From the NCBI GenBank assembly GCA_963932465.1, contig OZ010793.1, positions 364,898,459-364,962,458 on the forward strand: 64,000 nucleotides of DNA. Direction: 5' to 3'. Under the pieces are notes generated by a model. The model did no database searches, was not told where the DNA came from, and was given only the letters and a program-made list of their open reading frames with translations. Every line of letters begins with the position of its first letter. Positions within the stretch are counted from its first letter, which is position 1. Positions 11,554 through 24,170 of this stretch are shown here, piece after piece. Origin of the DNA: Maratus speciosus (Eukaryota; Arthropoda; Arachnida; Araneae; Salticidae). Both the position numbers and the translations under genes were made by a program.

Positions 11554-12760
11554 TAATTCAGATTAAACAACACTTTTATTAATATGCTGTCTTACTGCTG
11601 AAGAACTCTCATTTTAAAGCTATTTCCATTTTATGTAATGTAATCATTCAAAAACCAAAAATATTCTCTGCCGTTATTGACAGATTTATCTATTGTAATA
11701 TATGTGCCTCAAAATTTCACGAATATTAATTTTTTAAATGCCTTAGTTTGTTTGAGACAGTTTTTTGTCGATTTAATTCGCGTATTGACAATGTTTTGAT
11801 AGATCGTTTTCTGATACTTAATTTATTTTTATCCGTACTTTAAGAAGTCTTTTTAGTTTGATATATTTTCTAGGAAGAATGTTTTATTGAAAACGGTAAC
11901 GTTACTGTAAATGGTAGCAGTAATATAACGTTAAAATTTAAATTAAATATTTGGTGTTATGATTCGACAGATTGATATGTTTCGTATATGAATTTGTGCA
12001 TATCTATACTAATATTAAAAGAATAAACGTTTGTTTTACTTATTTGTTTGTAAGGGTAATTTCTGGAACTACCGAAGCCATTAATAAATGTGAAAATGAT
12101 GTTGATAAAATGTTGCGACAGTCTCTGCTCTAATGTGGGCTGTATTTTTATGTCGGCACTACAACCCCCAAAGGGGGTGCGCGGACAGAAACAGTTGCGA
12201 TTTTTGTACTGTTGGGTAAAAACAGGAAATTTGGAATGGTGCTTAACTCTTAAGATGTAAATGGTTGCTTAAGAATGGTTTATAAAAAAATCTTAATTAA
12301 AAACGATGAAATGAGTGTAAAACGTCCTAAAAACACTCTAAATTGCGATTCGTTTGGACTTTTTAGAGCTAGCAACGTGAAATTTCACATGATTGTTACT
12401 TTGAAGACGTAAAATGCTCGCAAACAGCTTCTAAACAAATTTGAAATTTTAAAAGGTTGCAGGAGCAAATAACATTCAAAAAATGCAATTTCGGTTATAC
12501 AGTTTAAACTAGAAACTTGAAATTAGGCATGATTGTTACTTTTAAGTTGTAAATGCTCGCTAAGAATTGTTTCTAAAAATTCAACTTTTAAAAGTGTGAA
12601 ATGAGCGGAAAAGTTCTAAAAATGTTTTAAATTACGATTTATTTGGAACTAGCTGGCCCACCCGTCGTTGCGCGGGCAGCTGTTATTGAAAAATGTAACA
12701 GTGGAGTAGACTTCATAAAAAAAAAAAAAGAAAAAAGAAAGACTGAATAATATTTATTTA

Positions 12761-13104
12761 GGCACAGATGTCATATACGCACCACGTTGGGGCGATTTTT
12801 TTCTTCTGATACCATTTTAGCGAAAACCTCGTTTCCGAATACCAGGTACATATAGATTTTTATAAAGGGAATAACAATCAATAAAAGAAAGTTTCATTAA
12901 TAACTATATAACAAAACAATTTATATAATTTTAAAAAAGAAAATAAAAGTAAATAAACAATTTATTAATAAATAAACAACGTCCGGGTTATACCATATCA
13001 AGAAAAATAACGACACTTTGGCGCCAGTTAATTACCCCGGTGCGTATATGACATTGTTGTCAGAAAAAAATCTGCCAACGTGGTGCGTATATGACATCTG
13101 AGCC
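12761..13104. mobile_element. TIR element, GGCACAGATGTCATATACGC ends (copy 1)
   Basis: The left end at 12761 is matched in reverse complement at the right (GCGTATATGACATCTGAGCC ending 13104), about 23 bp with one or two differences. The right side holds a second, inner copy of the terminal word (GTGCGTATATGACAT at about 13041). No TSD is evident for this copy. Two more copies lie in the Helitron at 18241-21369. Confidence 0.7.
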
Positions 13105-13227
13105 AAAATGAAACGGTCAGGGAAAATCATTATACTTACTTTTAAAGAAAAAAAAATGTCAGGGAAGTTCTTACGGCTGAACCCAAATGGCATATCGGTA
13201 TAAGATCGAGGCTTGATGTATGGCAAA

Positions 13228-13464
13228 TTAAGATTTGTGAAATGCTAATGTGATGCATTTTATAAAACAGTTATTAAGCCTATTTTGGCGATTGCTTATG
13301 TTCTGTGCTTGACGGCGTTCGCGATCCAATCTATTTCGATTTTCTCTTCTTAATTCGGCTTCTTCTTCACTTTGAAGCATTCGCCGAGATCTTTTACTGG
13401 CATTTCTAATGATATTTTGAAGCTCCGAATTGCAGCGAAAGAGCGAAACGTAAATAAACCCGAT
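13228..13464 (-). pseudogene. Arg/Glu-rich coding remnant, possibly Helitron ORF
   Basis: An open frame of 77 codons on the minus strand with no suitable start. After a short hydrophobic lead it reads ELQNIIRNASKRSRRMLQSE and then a charged run containing EEEAELRRENRNRLDRERRQ. The charged repeat resembles the N-terminal Arg/Glu-rich region of arthropod Helitron proteins (family knowledge), and the frame lies inside Helitron-like DNA. Base composition is clearly richer than its surroundings. A chance or unrelated remnant remains possible. Confidence 0.35.
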
Positions 13465-13839
13465 TTATCTGGACCTAAATCGTACCAAAGGACTTTTACA
13501 CAATAACCAATGAGATGCGTTTCATTCGGGCGTTGTCATTAAACAATTAACAAATAATCGCGATTTCTGTGCCACGTATGATAGCGTAATATATATTTGG
13601 AGTTGTTAGAGCTAGAAACTTGAAAGTTGGCAAGGTTGTTACTTTGAAAACGTAAATGCTCGCACTGCACTACAGTTTCTAGAAAATTCGAAACTTTAAA
13701 GAGTGAAATGAGCAAAAAAAAAAAAGGTTCTAAAATCGCGATTACTTTAGAATTACTGAATCGATTTCAAAAATTCCGTCAGGATAGTACGACAAGTCTC
13801 TGCTTAAGGTACTCTTAAGAATTAAGGCACTTAACCCTC

Positions 13840-13856
13840 GGGGGGGGGGGGGGGGG
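13840..13856. repeat. 17-base G homopolymer
   Basis: One of at least fifteen G or C runs of 10 or more in this AT-rich window; see findings. Confidence 0.95.
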
Positions 13857-14315
13857 ACGTACAAAAATTACAATAATGCATCTAACCGCAGTTAAAATTC
13901 ATTAGTTTTTATTCGATATTTTTTTAAATGTTTCTAGATTTTTACGAATTTAGATTTAAAAATGCTAGTTTACAAACCGATTTCTTAATTTTATTACATT
14001 CAGCTGGGTTTTAGAATATTTGAACTGATTTCGTTTTTCCTATTAAGTCCATTGGAACATGCACCCGTTTGCTAGATGAAGGGTTAAGCCTCCTGCTCCC
14101 CGATTGCTAAATCCCATGTTAACCCTGGATTCCCACCCTTGGAATCCCATCGTTTATTACCATCCACACGTCAACTCGACGCATACTCCTAAAAATTTCC
14201 TAATACTACGGGAATATTCAAAGGAGTTGAGAGAAAAATTGAATATTATTGTTTAAAAACTTCAAAATTTTCGAAACGACGCGTATATGAGCGCTTGTTA
14301 CCAACTACATGTCAG

Positions 14316-14853
14316 AACATGACACTTTTTTTAAAAAAAATCACTTAGGTATGAAAATTTGCAAAAAACATATTTTATTCCCCACTACAATGGTATATTT
14401 TATTTACCAATTATTGATAACATATGTTTTAATGTTTTACTGTTTTAAAGATAGCAAGTATTGAATTGTAGTTCCATATAAAAGGGGGGACTCAAAAGAT
14501 AAATATCTTTTATGTAAGAAATACTTTTACCTTATAAAATAGCTACAATAAAAATGACATCTGATTATTTCACTAACTAATGTTATGCATTTATATCTTG
14601 TAAAATTTATAAATTCTGTTAATAAAATATTTGAGATCACTAGTTTTATAAAAAATATTTAAAAGATTAGTTTTAAAAGATATTGTCAATTTTTTCCACT
14701 TATATCAATAAATATAACAAGAGATTATATCATTTTAGCATGCAAAAATATATAAAATTTTAAAATTATCTATTAATTGCTTTAAAGCTCAAACAGGATA
14801 CTTCAAATTTCAGAACGGTTTCCAAACAGTTTTCCAAAAATGAAAGTGTCCGA

Positions 14854-14893
<40 letters not shown>

Positions 14894-15928
14894 GCAACCA
14901 AACCCGAAAAAGTACAAAAGCACAACATTAGATATTGATCTCAGGTATCCCATGAAAAAAAAAAAAATATTTAAAAGTAACAAAATGCAAGCGAGATATT
15001 TGTCAAGAACGCTCCCATAGGTTTAATATTACCTTGCGAATGTCTTCGTGTGACTAATTTAGTCCCATAATTCATATAACTGTGATTTTAAACGTCTCAA
15101 TACGACAACTACCGTAAAATCTTTGAAAATGAAATCTGTATATACGGAATTCGGTCTTTAATGAAAAAGTATATATTTTTTCAAGAGAAATAATATGAAC
15201 AATTATACCTGCTAAGATGGAAACCTGTTTAAAGTGGAATAAATTTCGGTTCCTTTCTGTACGGTTTTCAAGGTTTTAATGAATCAATATTTGGCAAAGC
15301 TGATTACGTACTTCAGCATTACGTATTTAATACTTACACATTTAAAATTTTCAAAATCCAGGTATTAGAGATTTATTAAAATACCCGTGGTAAATTTATT
15401 ATGGTATGAAAAGGGGGCGCCAAAATCCATGTTTGCAACGAGTGCAAAAAAGGCTAGTTTTAGACCGGAAACACATAATTTACTGCTACTAATATATATA
15501 GAAGTTGACATACACTATTAAATCCATGGGAAACATTTGAATAATTGGGGCAGAACTGCGTTTTTCACGGTTTTTAAGAAAATTGAAAAAAATGTCCTAT
15601 TTTTAAAATGGCGTACTGCGCTTGCTATTGAGTGCATAAAAAAGTTGTAAATATGAAAGTTGTAGAGAATTTTATCTTCTTTAATATTGTAACTGACAAA
15701 TAATATGCTACGGCAAGGGGTCTCGAGATATTAAAAAAAAAAAAAGGGGGGGGGAATTTTCTTGTTTTTTGGCCACAGAAAATTTAGCTTTAAGAAATTT
15801 TGTTAGAAAACTTTGTTTTTCCCTGTTGGTATCATTATAAACAATTCAGAAAAAAAAAAAAAAAAAAAATTCTACCCGTCCTTTTGCAAGGTAACCCCCC
15901 TTTTTTTGGTATATTTCCCCTGGACTAT
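14316..15928 (+). repeat. Unknown repeat R1, long copy C
   Basis: Direct repeat of 4434-5875. Relative to that copy it has about 190 extra bases ending in an (AT)n tract at 14856-14888. The conserved right part (15485-15818) is the segment also found inverted at 1795-2130. Homopolymer lengths differ throughout, as expected for old copies. Confidence 0.8.
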
Positions 15929-18240
15929 TCCTCCTCTTCCTGTTTTTACCTTTGCCCAGTTGAAGGATTAAGTGAAAACCTCAGTTGTAAGGGGGAAAAA
16001 AAATCTATTTTCTTACGTTAGTTAAGTATATAAAAATCAGTGGTGAGACAAGCAGTGTTTGAGAGCAACAGAAAGCTGAAATCCGAGTAAGCCACCACCA
16101 TTGAACATCAAAATATAAACTATTTTTAATTTGAAAACAAGTCACTGGGGCTTTATTTGACTACTCTCTTTCAAATATTGTGAAAAAGAGACTGAAGAAT
16201 CATGTCAACCAAGTTGGTTGTTCAAGATAACCTTTTATCATTTACTAATAAATCGACGGTTATAGTAGCCCTGTGATCACAGTTGCACATCTTCACCTTT
16301 CTTATATTATATCCTTGTGTGATCTGTATTTTATTTCTTTATGTAATCATATTCTCTATTAGATAACCCAATATTTGCGATTAGAGTAGTGTTAGACTTG
16401 TTTAACATTTTTGGGAGAAAAATTTCTCTATGCTCGGTAAAAATTTTGTTAGTTGCTAACAGTATTGCTTAAAAAAAAAAAAAAAAAAGGCTGAAAATTC
16501 TTGGTCCCAAACACCTCAAGGAATACAGCTTTTAACCCGTAACTGATGTGACAGAAAATGTTGCATAGTTACTGTGAGCGGTCTTGGAGACCGCTTGATC
16601 GAAAGATGAATAAAATACTCGATTAACTCATGGTTCTAGCAGATTAACACCTTGTAATAATATCTAATTTCAAATGCTAGAAGTTGTAAATTAAAACTTT
16701 AAAACCAGTAAAAATACCTTTATGTCGACTGTTGACAGGTTTCGAAATAAATAAAACTATTCCAAATTTGCACTGTCTATTTAACGCCGTCATTCAGATT
16801 TTCACGTATTCTTTCATATTATGCACGTTATTTTTTATTTTACTTGCAAGGAAGGTCTCCATACGGGCATATTCAGAAAAATCTGAAAAAAATTACAGAG
16901 TGTTCGTCTCATGTTGATATATATGTTTATAAAAAATTTTTTGGCGGAACCACGATAGAGCGTTCGTAAAAAAATAATGAAATTTTCGTTTATTTGGCGA
17001 TTTATCATCGCTTGGCGATAAAATGAAATTTCGAAAAATACTTTTTCATGTCGAATACTCTTTAAGATAAAAATATTGCATATTGAACTTGTTTAAATAA
17101 ATTTAACTTAAATAACTGTAGTTTTGTCAGTTTTAGTTTGATTTAGCTATAGTTTTGTCATATATGTATTTATAGTGAAAGTTAAATATCAAATTTTATG
17201 AATTAAAACAAAATTAAAATTGTTTCATTATCTCAAAATTAAGTCCAATTGAGCGCTGTTGGTTCAATTTTGTTGCTATGGAAACGACGAATTCCTTGGT
17301 TAGAAATGAATAACTGCTAAATGAATCTTGCCTTTATTTTGGAATACGCTTAAAATATATGAAAGTATCTTTTATAGATGAAATTGTTTTTAAAGTAATA
17401 ACATTAAGTAACAAGCAACATAAATATGTAATACGAAAAAATGTGTTTATTAAACTCTCTCATTGTTTATGTTTAAATTCATTAAATACTTTTTACACGC
17501 ATTCTAAAAATCAATTAACAAACAATTTTCAGATGCATTAAAATCGTTTGCTTTTGGCGAGAAAAAGTACTGCTCGCATAAGTATAGCAATAGTTTCATA
17601 CATTATTACAGGGTTCCTTTCCAAACACGTAGACATTAAAAATTTTATTGCTATAATTTATCTTTTGGTTGGCTTTTTTTCTCACTTCATACTTTTCGGA
17701 AACTTTTTTCTTTTTAAGGAAAAGGGTATGTACGGGGTACAATCTGAAAATAACCTTAACACAAATTCGCCGTTTCATCCAAGCAAAAATATGATTATTT
17801 AAAATATTTTATTTTTCTACTCTAATACTGTGCTGTAATTCATAGCAATTAGCGTAGAAAATTGCCTCGTCGTTAAAAAGATTTTTCACTCCTAAGAATT
17901 GCTGAGTTAATGTTATGATTTCCCCCCGCCCCCTCCCTAGGTATATGTACTTCGCATCTACCGTTTTAAGAATATTGTATATCAAAAACTCTAGAAGAAG
18001 CATAATGCATTTTTTAAAGTCTTTTTTGTTTCGGGGAGGAGGGACTGTAAATTATTTCTCCAGCAAGTATGAATTTGAAATACTTTTAAAAAGTATTCGT
18101 TAATTTGTGGTTATTTTTTTCCCTTTTTCCTTAAAAAATGGTATTGTTTTATATTCCAGTGGGTACAAGCAGAAGTAATTAATACAATGTATAACCAACC
18201 CCCCCCCCCCCCCCTTTTCCATGAATATTAAAAGCTTTAA
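15929..18240. other. Unassigned AT-rich DNA with one perfect small hairpin
   Basis: AGCGGTCT-TGG-AGACCGCT at 16577-16595 is an 8-bp perfect stem followed about 15 bases later by AATAAA. It resembles a transcript-end hairpin in form only. Several 60-85 codon frames (for example 16732-16917 and 17548-17802) have low-complexity composition and no recognisable domain. C run at 18199-18214. Confidence 0.45.
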
Positions 18241-19788
18241 TCTATACTAATATTATAAAGAAGTAAAGTTTATTTGTTTGTTAGAGGCAATCTCTGGAGC
18301 TACCGAGCCGATTTTAAAAGTAATGGTATCAAAATGATGGTGTTAGTCCAACTTGGAACATAGGCTATATTTTATGTCAGTGCCACTACCTCAAAGGGCG
18401 GTGCAGGAGTAAAAAACGTTCTAAAAATGCGATTTTTGCGTTACTGAAGGGCCTAAAAATATGAAATTTGGAATATTAGTTACTTATAAGATATAAATGA
18501 TGTCTAAGAACAGTTCTTAAACAATTCGAAATTTAAAAGGTGTGAAAATGCACAAAAAGCGTTCTAAAGAACGTTCTAAATGGTAGTTTTTACACAATCT
18601 CAGGAAATACTAAAAAAATATTGGTGTCAAAATGATAGTGACAACTCTTGCTCCAAGATAGGCTATGTTTTATGTCGGTGCCACTACCCCAAATGGGGTG
18701 CAGGAGCAAAAAACGTTCTAAAAATGCGATTTATGTGTTACACTTTGGTACACTTTTTATAGGAGACTAATGAAAATGTTACCTTGAAGTCTTGTGCGAT
18801 GATAAAAAAAATACTTGATTTTATATACTGAACCTATATTAATATTTATTACATATTCTCAAAAATTAAAAAAAAAAAAATGATTAATTTCACTTATCAG
18901 AAATCTGCATATTTTTGTCATACACACTCCCCATTTACAAAAATATCCTAGGGTCCCATGTCAAATCATCCAGCAATTTTACGAAATGTCACCCACCATG
19001 GCAGATTTTGACGAAACTTGGTACATGAAAACACACATATATAAGATGCTACCACATAAAATTTTAATTGAATTCAATTAAAATATATCAAATTATAAGC
19101 ATCTGAACATGTGGCACTTTTCTTTTTCTGATGACATTGTTAAAGTGTTGATTTTCTGTATGGTTCTACAAAAAACTTCAAAACTCTTTACCAAATAATT
19201 AAAATGGTTAAAATTTTTGGCAGAACATTCTTTATATTATTTATTTCATAAAATAATACAAATTTTTATTTTCTTTTTACAACAAATATTTATTTTAAAA
19301 TTTTGAACTTTTGAATCTACCCTATATATATAAAATCCTAATGAAACGAATTTATGAAACGAATATATGAAACGCCTGAAATGTATCGATTCTTTGAATC
19401 GACTGATTAAACAACTGATTTTGTTTCACGGCGATTTCTCCTAAAATATGGAATACTTTGCGATCAAATTAACACCAAAAATCCGTGTTGATCCACAGAT
19501 CTCAAAACTGGTATTAGAATTTTTAAATTCGAATTAGTTTTCGAAATATTAATTTTTTTCTAATTTTAAATACATTTTTTCTAATGATGGCAACTCAAAT
19601 TTTAATCATAACAGAATTTTTTTTTTCATAATTCAGAAAAGGTTACTATTTTAAATTAATTTGGCGACAGTTGGGCCTCCTTTAAACCTATGCTAAGAAC
19701 AATGCTTTATTTTTTGTATTTCGTTATCATTTTATTAAATACAAAACTTTCATTTAAAAATGAAACATTTAAATTGATGGCTTTCACT

Positions 19789-19830
<42 letters not shown>

Positions 19831-19846
19831 GAAAAGAAAAATATTA

Positions 19847-20461
19847 GACACAGATGTCATGTACGCACCGGGGTACCTAATTGGCGCACAAATGGCATTA
19901 TTTTGATAGACATGGTAACCCGGCTATTGTTGTTTATTTAATAATAAACGTATATTTACTTTTATTTCTTTTTTAAATTTATATAAATTATTTTGTTCTA
20001 TAGTAATTAATTATTTTTTTGCTATTTCCTTTTGAAAATAATAAAAAATAATTAAAAAATACGGTACAATGTAGTAGTTATTCCGTCACCCAATTTCGCA
20101 AATTATATAAATCGCCAAACCACTCGCCAAATTGTACAGATTGACAATTTTTTTTATTTTAAATAACGAAAGAACAAATAAATTAGTATAACATTAATAA
20201 ATATAAAAATAAAACGTCGAAATAAAAATCACTTGATGACGTAAACACGTGTAACTTGCTAAAAGTCAAGTGAATGTGACATTTACGATCAAGCATTATT
20301 GACATTTAAATCTTATAATTCGCGATAGATTTTTTGTCGACGGGATAACTAAGTAGTACCAAAAATACATATGTAACTGGTATTCGAAAACGAGGCTTTC
20401 ACCAAATTTTCGTTTAAAAAAAAATCATGCCAAACATGCGGTGCGTATATGACATCTGGCG
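19847..20461. mobile_element. TIR element, GACACAGATGTCATGTACGC ends (copy 2)
   Basis: Left end at 19847 pairs with the right end reading GCGTATATGACATCTGGCG (20461). An exact 8-bp duplication AAATATTA flanks it (19839-19846 and 20462-20469). Subterminal text on the left (GGGGTACCTAATTGGCGCACAAATGGC) matches the inner side of copies 1 and 3. Eight-base TSD suggests hAT, but no transposase is present. Confidence 0.78.
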
Positions 20462-20607
20462 AAATATTAAATTATGTAACAAACCATGACATTTAATTTC
20501 AACTTCAAATCAATGTTTTAATTTACCACTCGAACAATAAAAAAAATGCTAACTGGCGAGTTGAAAAAAAGATATTGGCGAGATTTGCACCCGGCTTTTT
20601 TTCTTTC

Positions 20608-20814
20608 GGCACAGATGTCATATACGGCCCCATATTGGCGCGATTTTTTTCTGACGCCAATGTCATATACGCAACGGGTACTTAACTGGCGCCAAAGTAT
20701 CGTTATTTTGCTTGATATGGTAAGCCGGATGTTGTTGTTTATGCTGTTGATGCTTTCCCCAAATTGGCGTTGGAAAAAAATCGCGCCAATATGGGCGTAT
20801 ATGACATTCGTTCC
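20608..20814. mobile_element. TIR element, GGCACAGATGTCATATACGG ends (copy 3)
   Basis: A short 207-bp relative. GGCACAGATGTCATATACGG at 20608 pairs with GGGCGTATATGACATTCGTTCC ending at 20814, and inner words (TTGGCGCGATTTTTTTCTGACGCC) pair with CCAATTTGGCGTTGGAAAAA-type text. No clean TSD. Confidence 0.65.
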
Positions 20815-21374
20815 AAACTTTCATATGAAAGGCCAAGGGGATCGTATTTGTTTATGGCATTTGATGACTTGAACTATTATAATATAGATGAAATGATGGG
20901 GATAGAATAATATTTAGCGCCAGCGTGTTATTCACCTGTGCCTGGATAACATTAAAGTATCAAAATGGCACCTAGAGTATAAAAAGCATAGTGTTCCGCC
21001 CGGAACTGTTGATGATAGTCTCATGATTTAGGCTATTGTTATAGAGATTGTTTTAAAATATCGGTTGACAAAGACTTTGAATGCTTAATTCATTTTATTT
21101 TAGCTTCTTTTCAAATGTTTAACTGATCCTCTTTAATCAAAAACGAAAACAACCATTGGATGTCTTAACAGCAACTGATTCTCCGTTAAATTTTTGCAAT
21201 CAAAGGGAATTGAATGGAAACCCGTTTACAGGGAGATCTGCACAGCTTTTTCAGTATAATTTAATCTTCTCTAATATTTTTAAAACCCATTAGATTTTTA
21301 GATTTTCAGATTCTGTGGTGTCTGAACGGGGGTTGGCGAGCGTAGCTTGCAGGGTGCAGAGCCCCCTAGTATCT

Positions 21375-21665
21375 ATATAAAATTGACATTTTAAGTATGA
21401 ATTTCACAAAAATATTTATAGATGTGCCACCCATTTTATTTTGCTAAATATTTTTTTATGAGCTCTTTATCAGTCAATCTTTTCTCAATAAAAAAATTAA
21501 GGAGGTGTTTTTTGAAAAAGTGGAGAAAATTTTTTTCTTTGAGATTTTTTGAATATCCATATAAAATTGACATTTCATGTATGAATTTCAAAGAAAAATA
21601 TTTTTACATGTACCACCCATTTTATTTTGTTAAATATTTTTATGAGATTTTTATTAGTCAATCTT
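21375..21665 (+). repeat. Imperfect tandem duplication, about 182-bp period
   Basis: The phrase TATAAAATTGACATTT followed by GTATGAATTTCA and later CACCCATTTTATTTTG occurs first at about 21375-21480 and again at about 21557-21665. Also partly mirrored near 23185-23200 (CAAATGGGTGGCACATGTA). Confidence 0.6.
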
Positions 21666-22056
21666 TCCCTTAAAAACACTTACATATATGAGACAGAAGC
21701 TGTTCAAGTTTTAACCAATTTCAAATATTAGATCTATTTCTATGCCAGATTTACGCTTTTTTATAATTGAATGGTAAAAGTGTTTATGATAAATTTAAAT
21801 GGAAATAGGAAATAGAAATGTCAACATATTATTTCAGTAAATATTGCTTTTTATAAATGCTCCACTTATGATTGACTGTTTCGGTATATTCTTTTGAAAG
21901 AGCATATATCCGTCCTGTTGCTGTAGTCGGTTCAATGCTACATATGGTTGAAGGGCACATTGCAATAATCATTATTTGGCCAGCAAAATGAAGTGGAACT
22001 GTATATTTGCATCTTTTTCATCATAATCTATGCTGTGAATAATCCCAATATACCAG

Positions 22057-22679
22057 CAGTAGTGCCAACTTTTCAAAAATATTGGGTGGGCTCAAAAAAT
22101 TTTGAGTAAAATAACACATATAATTTTCCCCCCTTAGTGTGTATGTGTGTGGAGAGAGGCGGGAGAGGAGCGAATGACTAAAAATTATAATTCGAAATTC
22201 ATTTTTTAAGCAAATTTTTAAATTATTATAATTTTATAAATAATTTTATTAGATTATATTCATATAAGTTCGTCCTTATAAATACATTAATATTTATTTT
22301 AAATAACGTTGGAATTGCTAACTATCGAAAGTGCAAAAAACTAAATGTCAAGAAAAGCACACATTTTAACCACCTAAGTGCTTTCTCAATTCAAGACATC
22401 AAAACAGATGGTAAAATAGGCAGGAAATTTATTTTCGGGAGAAATTAAACTATACATCCGCTGAAGGTCTTTTTCAGCGCTGCTGTAAGTCTAATAGATA
22501 TCCTGACTACTTTTCAAACAAAAATATTTTGAGGACATTAATAAAACCAAATTTCATTTCATCGATTAAATAATTTTAAAAATAAATTTTGAATTAAATC
22601 AATTGAAATTGGGTGGGTGGAGAGATCAAATTATTGGGTGGGCTCGCGCCCCATGGTCCCATATACGTTGGCGCCACTG
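22057..22679. mobile_element. Non-autonomous hAT-type element, CAGTGGCGCCAAC family (copy 2, inverted)
   Basis: Ends CAGTAGTGCCAACTT (22057) and GTTGGCGCCACTG (22679), flanked by an exact 8-bp duplication TATACCAG (22049-22056 and 22680-22687). Its interior is the reverse complement of 8512-9137 at good similarity; the short peptide-like stretch lies on the plus strand here at about 22320-22450 and ends in a stop. Confidence 0.88.
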
Positions 22680-22687
22680 TATACCAG

Positions 22688-23329
22688 TGATTATTTATGT
22701 TTTTATTACTTTATTTTTATTTTATTTTGAAGGCTATTGGTGAAACAAAATTTAAACTATAAATTTATACTTTCCACATTTTTTAAAGAAGATGCAAATT
22801 AGACTGTTTGAATGAATATAGCTTTATAAATCAGTTTATACTTACTGGTTTTTTTTCAGTTAGTATTAAGGGAAGTTTTATTTGAATACATAGAGGAAAT
22901 TAATGTTCTATAACAGAAATAATATGAATTTTACACTTTAATTTATTTAAATAACATTAAAAAAAGTTTTTAGGAACAAAATTATAGTTTGATTATAATA
23001 TTTGTTTATTATTATTACATGTATTTTTGAAGAATTTTGAACTTTAACAATACTTTAGATATATTCTGTAAAATTAACAAAATTTTTTTTTCTCAAGAAT
23101 TTCAAAAAACACCTTTCTAATTTTTTTAATTATTAAATGGTTTCCTTTTAAACTATGTATATAAAAAAATATCAGCCAAATCAAATGGGTGGCACATGTA
23201 AAAAAGAAATGAATTACATATTGTCATATTTTTCTTAACTCCTTAGATAGAATATTTTTTAAAAACAATATTTGAGGTTTAAAAAGTTTTATAAACCATT
23301 CTTTTAATAAAATACATTTTTAAGAATCT

Positions 23330-23425
<96 letters not shown>

Positions 23426-24170
23426 ATATATATATCTAATTTTATTAATAATATTTACAAAAATGAGCATTTTTATCCAACATTACATGTTTGACGGAAG
23501 ATCATTTTCAGCAAAAAATTGAGTCAGAGGGGGGTATTTTTAAATGCTTGTAACTCATGAAAAACTCATTATTTTAAACTGAAATTTGGTGTAACAGCAT
23601 ATCTTTAGACATTGTTTTTGTGTTTAAAATTTCATAGAAATCTGTGACGATGGGTGACAGGGTTTGGATGAAGTGACATGGAATGACCCTCTAAGGTTAT
23701 ACATATGTTCACAAGATACAGTAACACTTACTCTATCGTATTTTAAAATTATAGAGATGTACTTGCAACAGATTTTGCACAAAGTATATACCGTTACATG
23801 AAAAATCACATTTGGAGAAAAATGCAAAAAACATTTGTTCCTTTAAATGGTATTTAAATGTTTTTACGTTTTTAAGCTGGTAATAATCAGTGTTAGAGAG
23901 TTAAAAGGTAAAATATAAATTATATTTGTAATCTACAAAATCTGCTCTATTCTTAAGCCACAATTTGAAAAATCAAAATCGATTTTTGTGAACGTATTTG
24001 ACGTCCCAGTTCCCTTAAAATCCTCAGATTTCCGATTTTGAACTTCTGTAATTCAATTCAACAATATTTCCAAATTTCACTATGATCAGCGTTTTTTTCT
24101 TTTTTCCCGAATGTGAAAAACATGCAGGGTGGTTAGATACATGTATGGGCAGACGCACACACTCACGTAT
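22688..24170. other. Unassigned AT-rich DNA with a large poly-A/(AT)n tract
   Basis: An A run at about 23331-23362 leads directly into (AT)n to 23437. The stretch 23480-23830 is a diverged reverse-complement relative of 18890-19240; both contain text close to TGTCACCCA and ATGTCA..ATCATCC. No terminal structure was found for that repeat. Confidence 0.5.

Larger units (their letters stand above)
12003..13804 (+). mobile_element. Helitron 5' part, 3' end not found
   Basis: Starts TCTATACTAATATTAAAAG after an A, the same terminus as the element at 18241 (TCTATACTAATATTATAAAG). The next few hundred bases match that element too: ACTACCGA, the TTATGTCGGCACTAC phrase and the repeated module with GAAATTTGAAATTTTAAAAGG. 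The module recurs at 12380-12640 and 13600-13790. A small hairpin (CCCACCCGTCGTTGCGCGGG) lies at 12658-12677. The right limit is set where the homology stops and is approximate. Confidence 0.6.
18241..21369 (+). mobile_element. Non-autonomous Helitron, both ends present
   Basis: Starts TCTATACTAATATTATAAAG after host A and ends CTAG (21366-21369) before host T, with a GC-rich hairpin just upstream (GGCGAGCGTAGCTTGC, about 21335-21350). These are the Helitron rules: TC start, CTRR end, A/T target, no TSD. The 5' 500 bp is an imperfect tandem pair (about 18285-18435 and 18575-18735, sharing GGCTATGTTTTATGTCGGTGCC-type text). The interior holds two GGCACAGATGTC elements and a 30-base A run (19797-19829). 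No Rep/helicase coding was found, so it would depend on another copy. Confidence 0.8.

Noticed and set aside
17548..17802. 84-codon frame with a hydrophobic segment
   Set aside because: No family resemblance, overlapping frames on the other strand of equal length, and no exon context.
23279..23470. Frame made of Ile-Tyr and Phe repeats
   Set aside because: Direct translation of a poly-A/(AT)n tract.
18890..23830. One large element with inverted ends (18890-19240 versus 23480-23830)
   Set aside because: The left copy lies inside a Helitron that ends at 21369, so the two cannot be termini of one element; treated as dispersed diverged copies.
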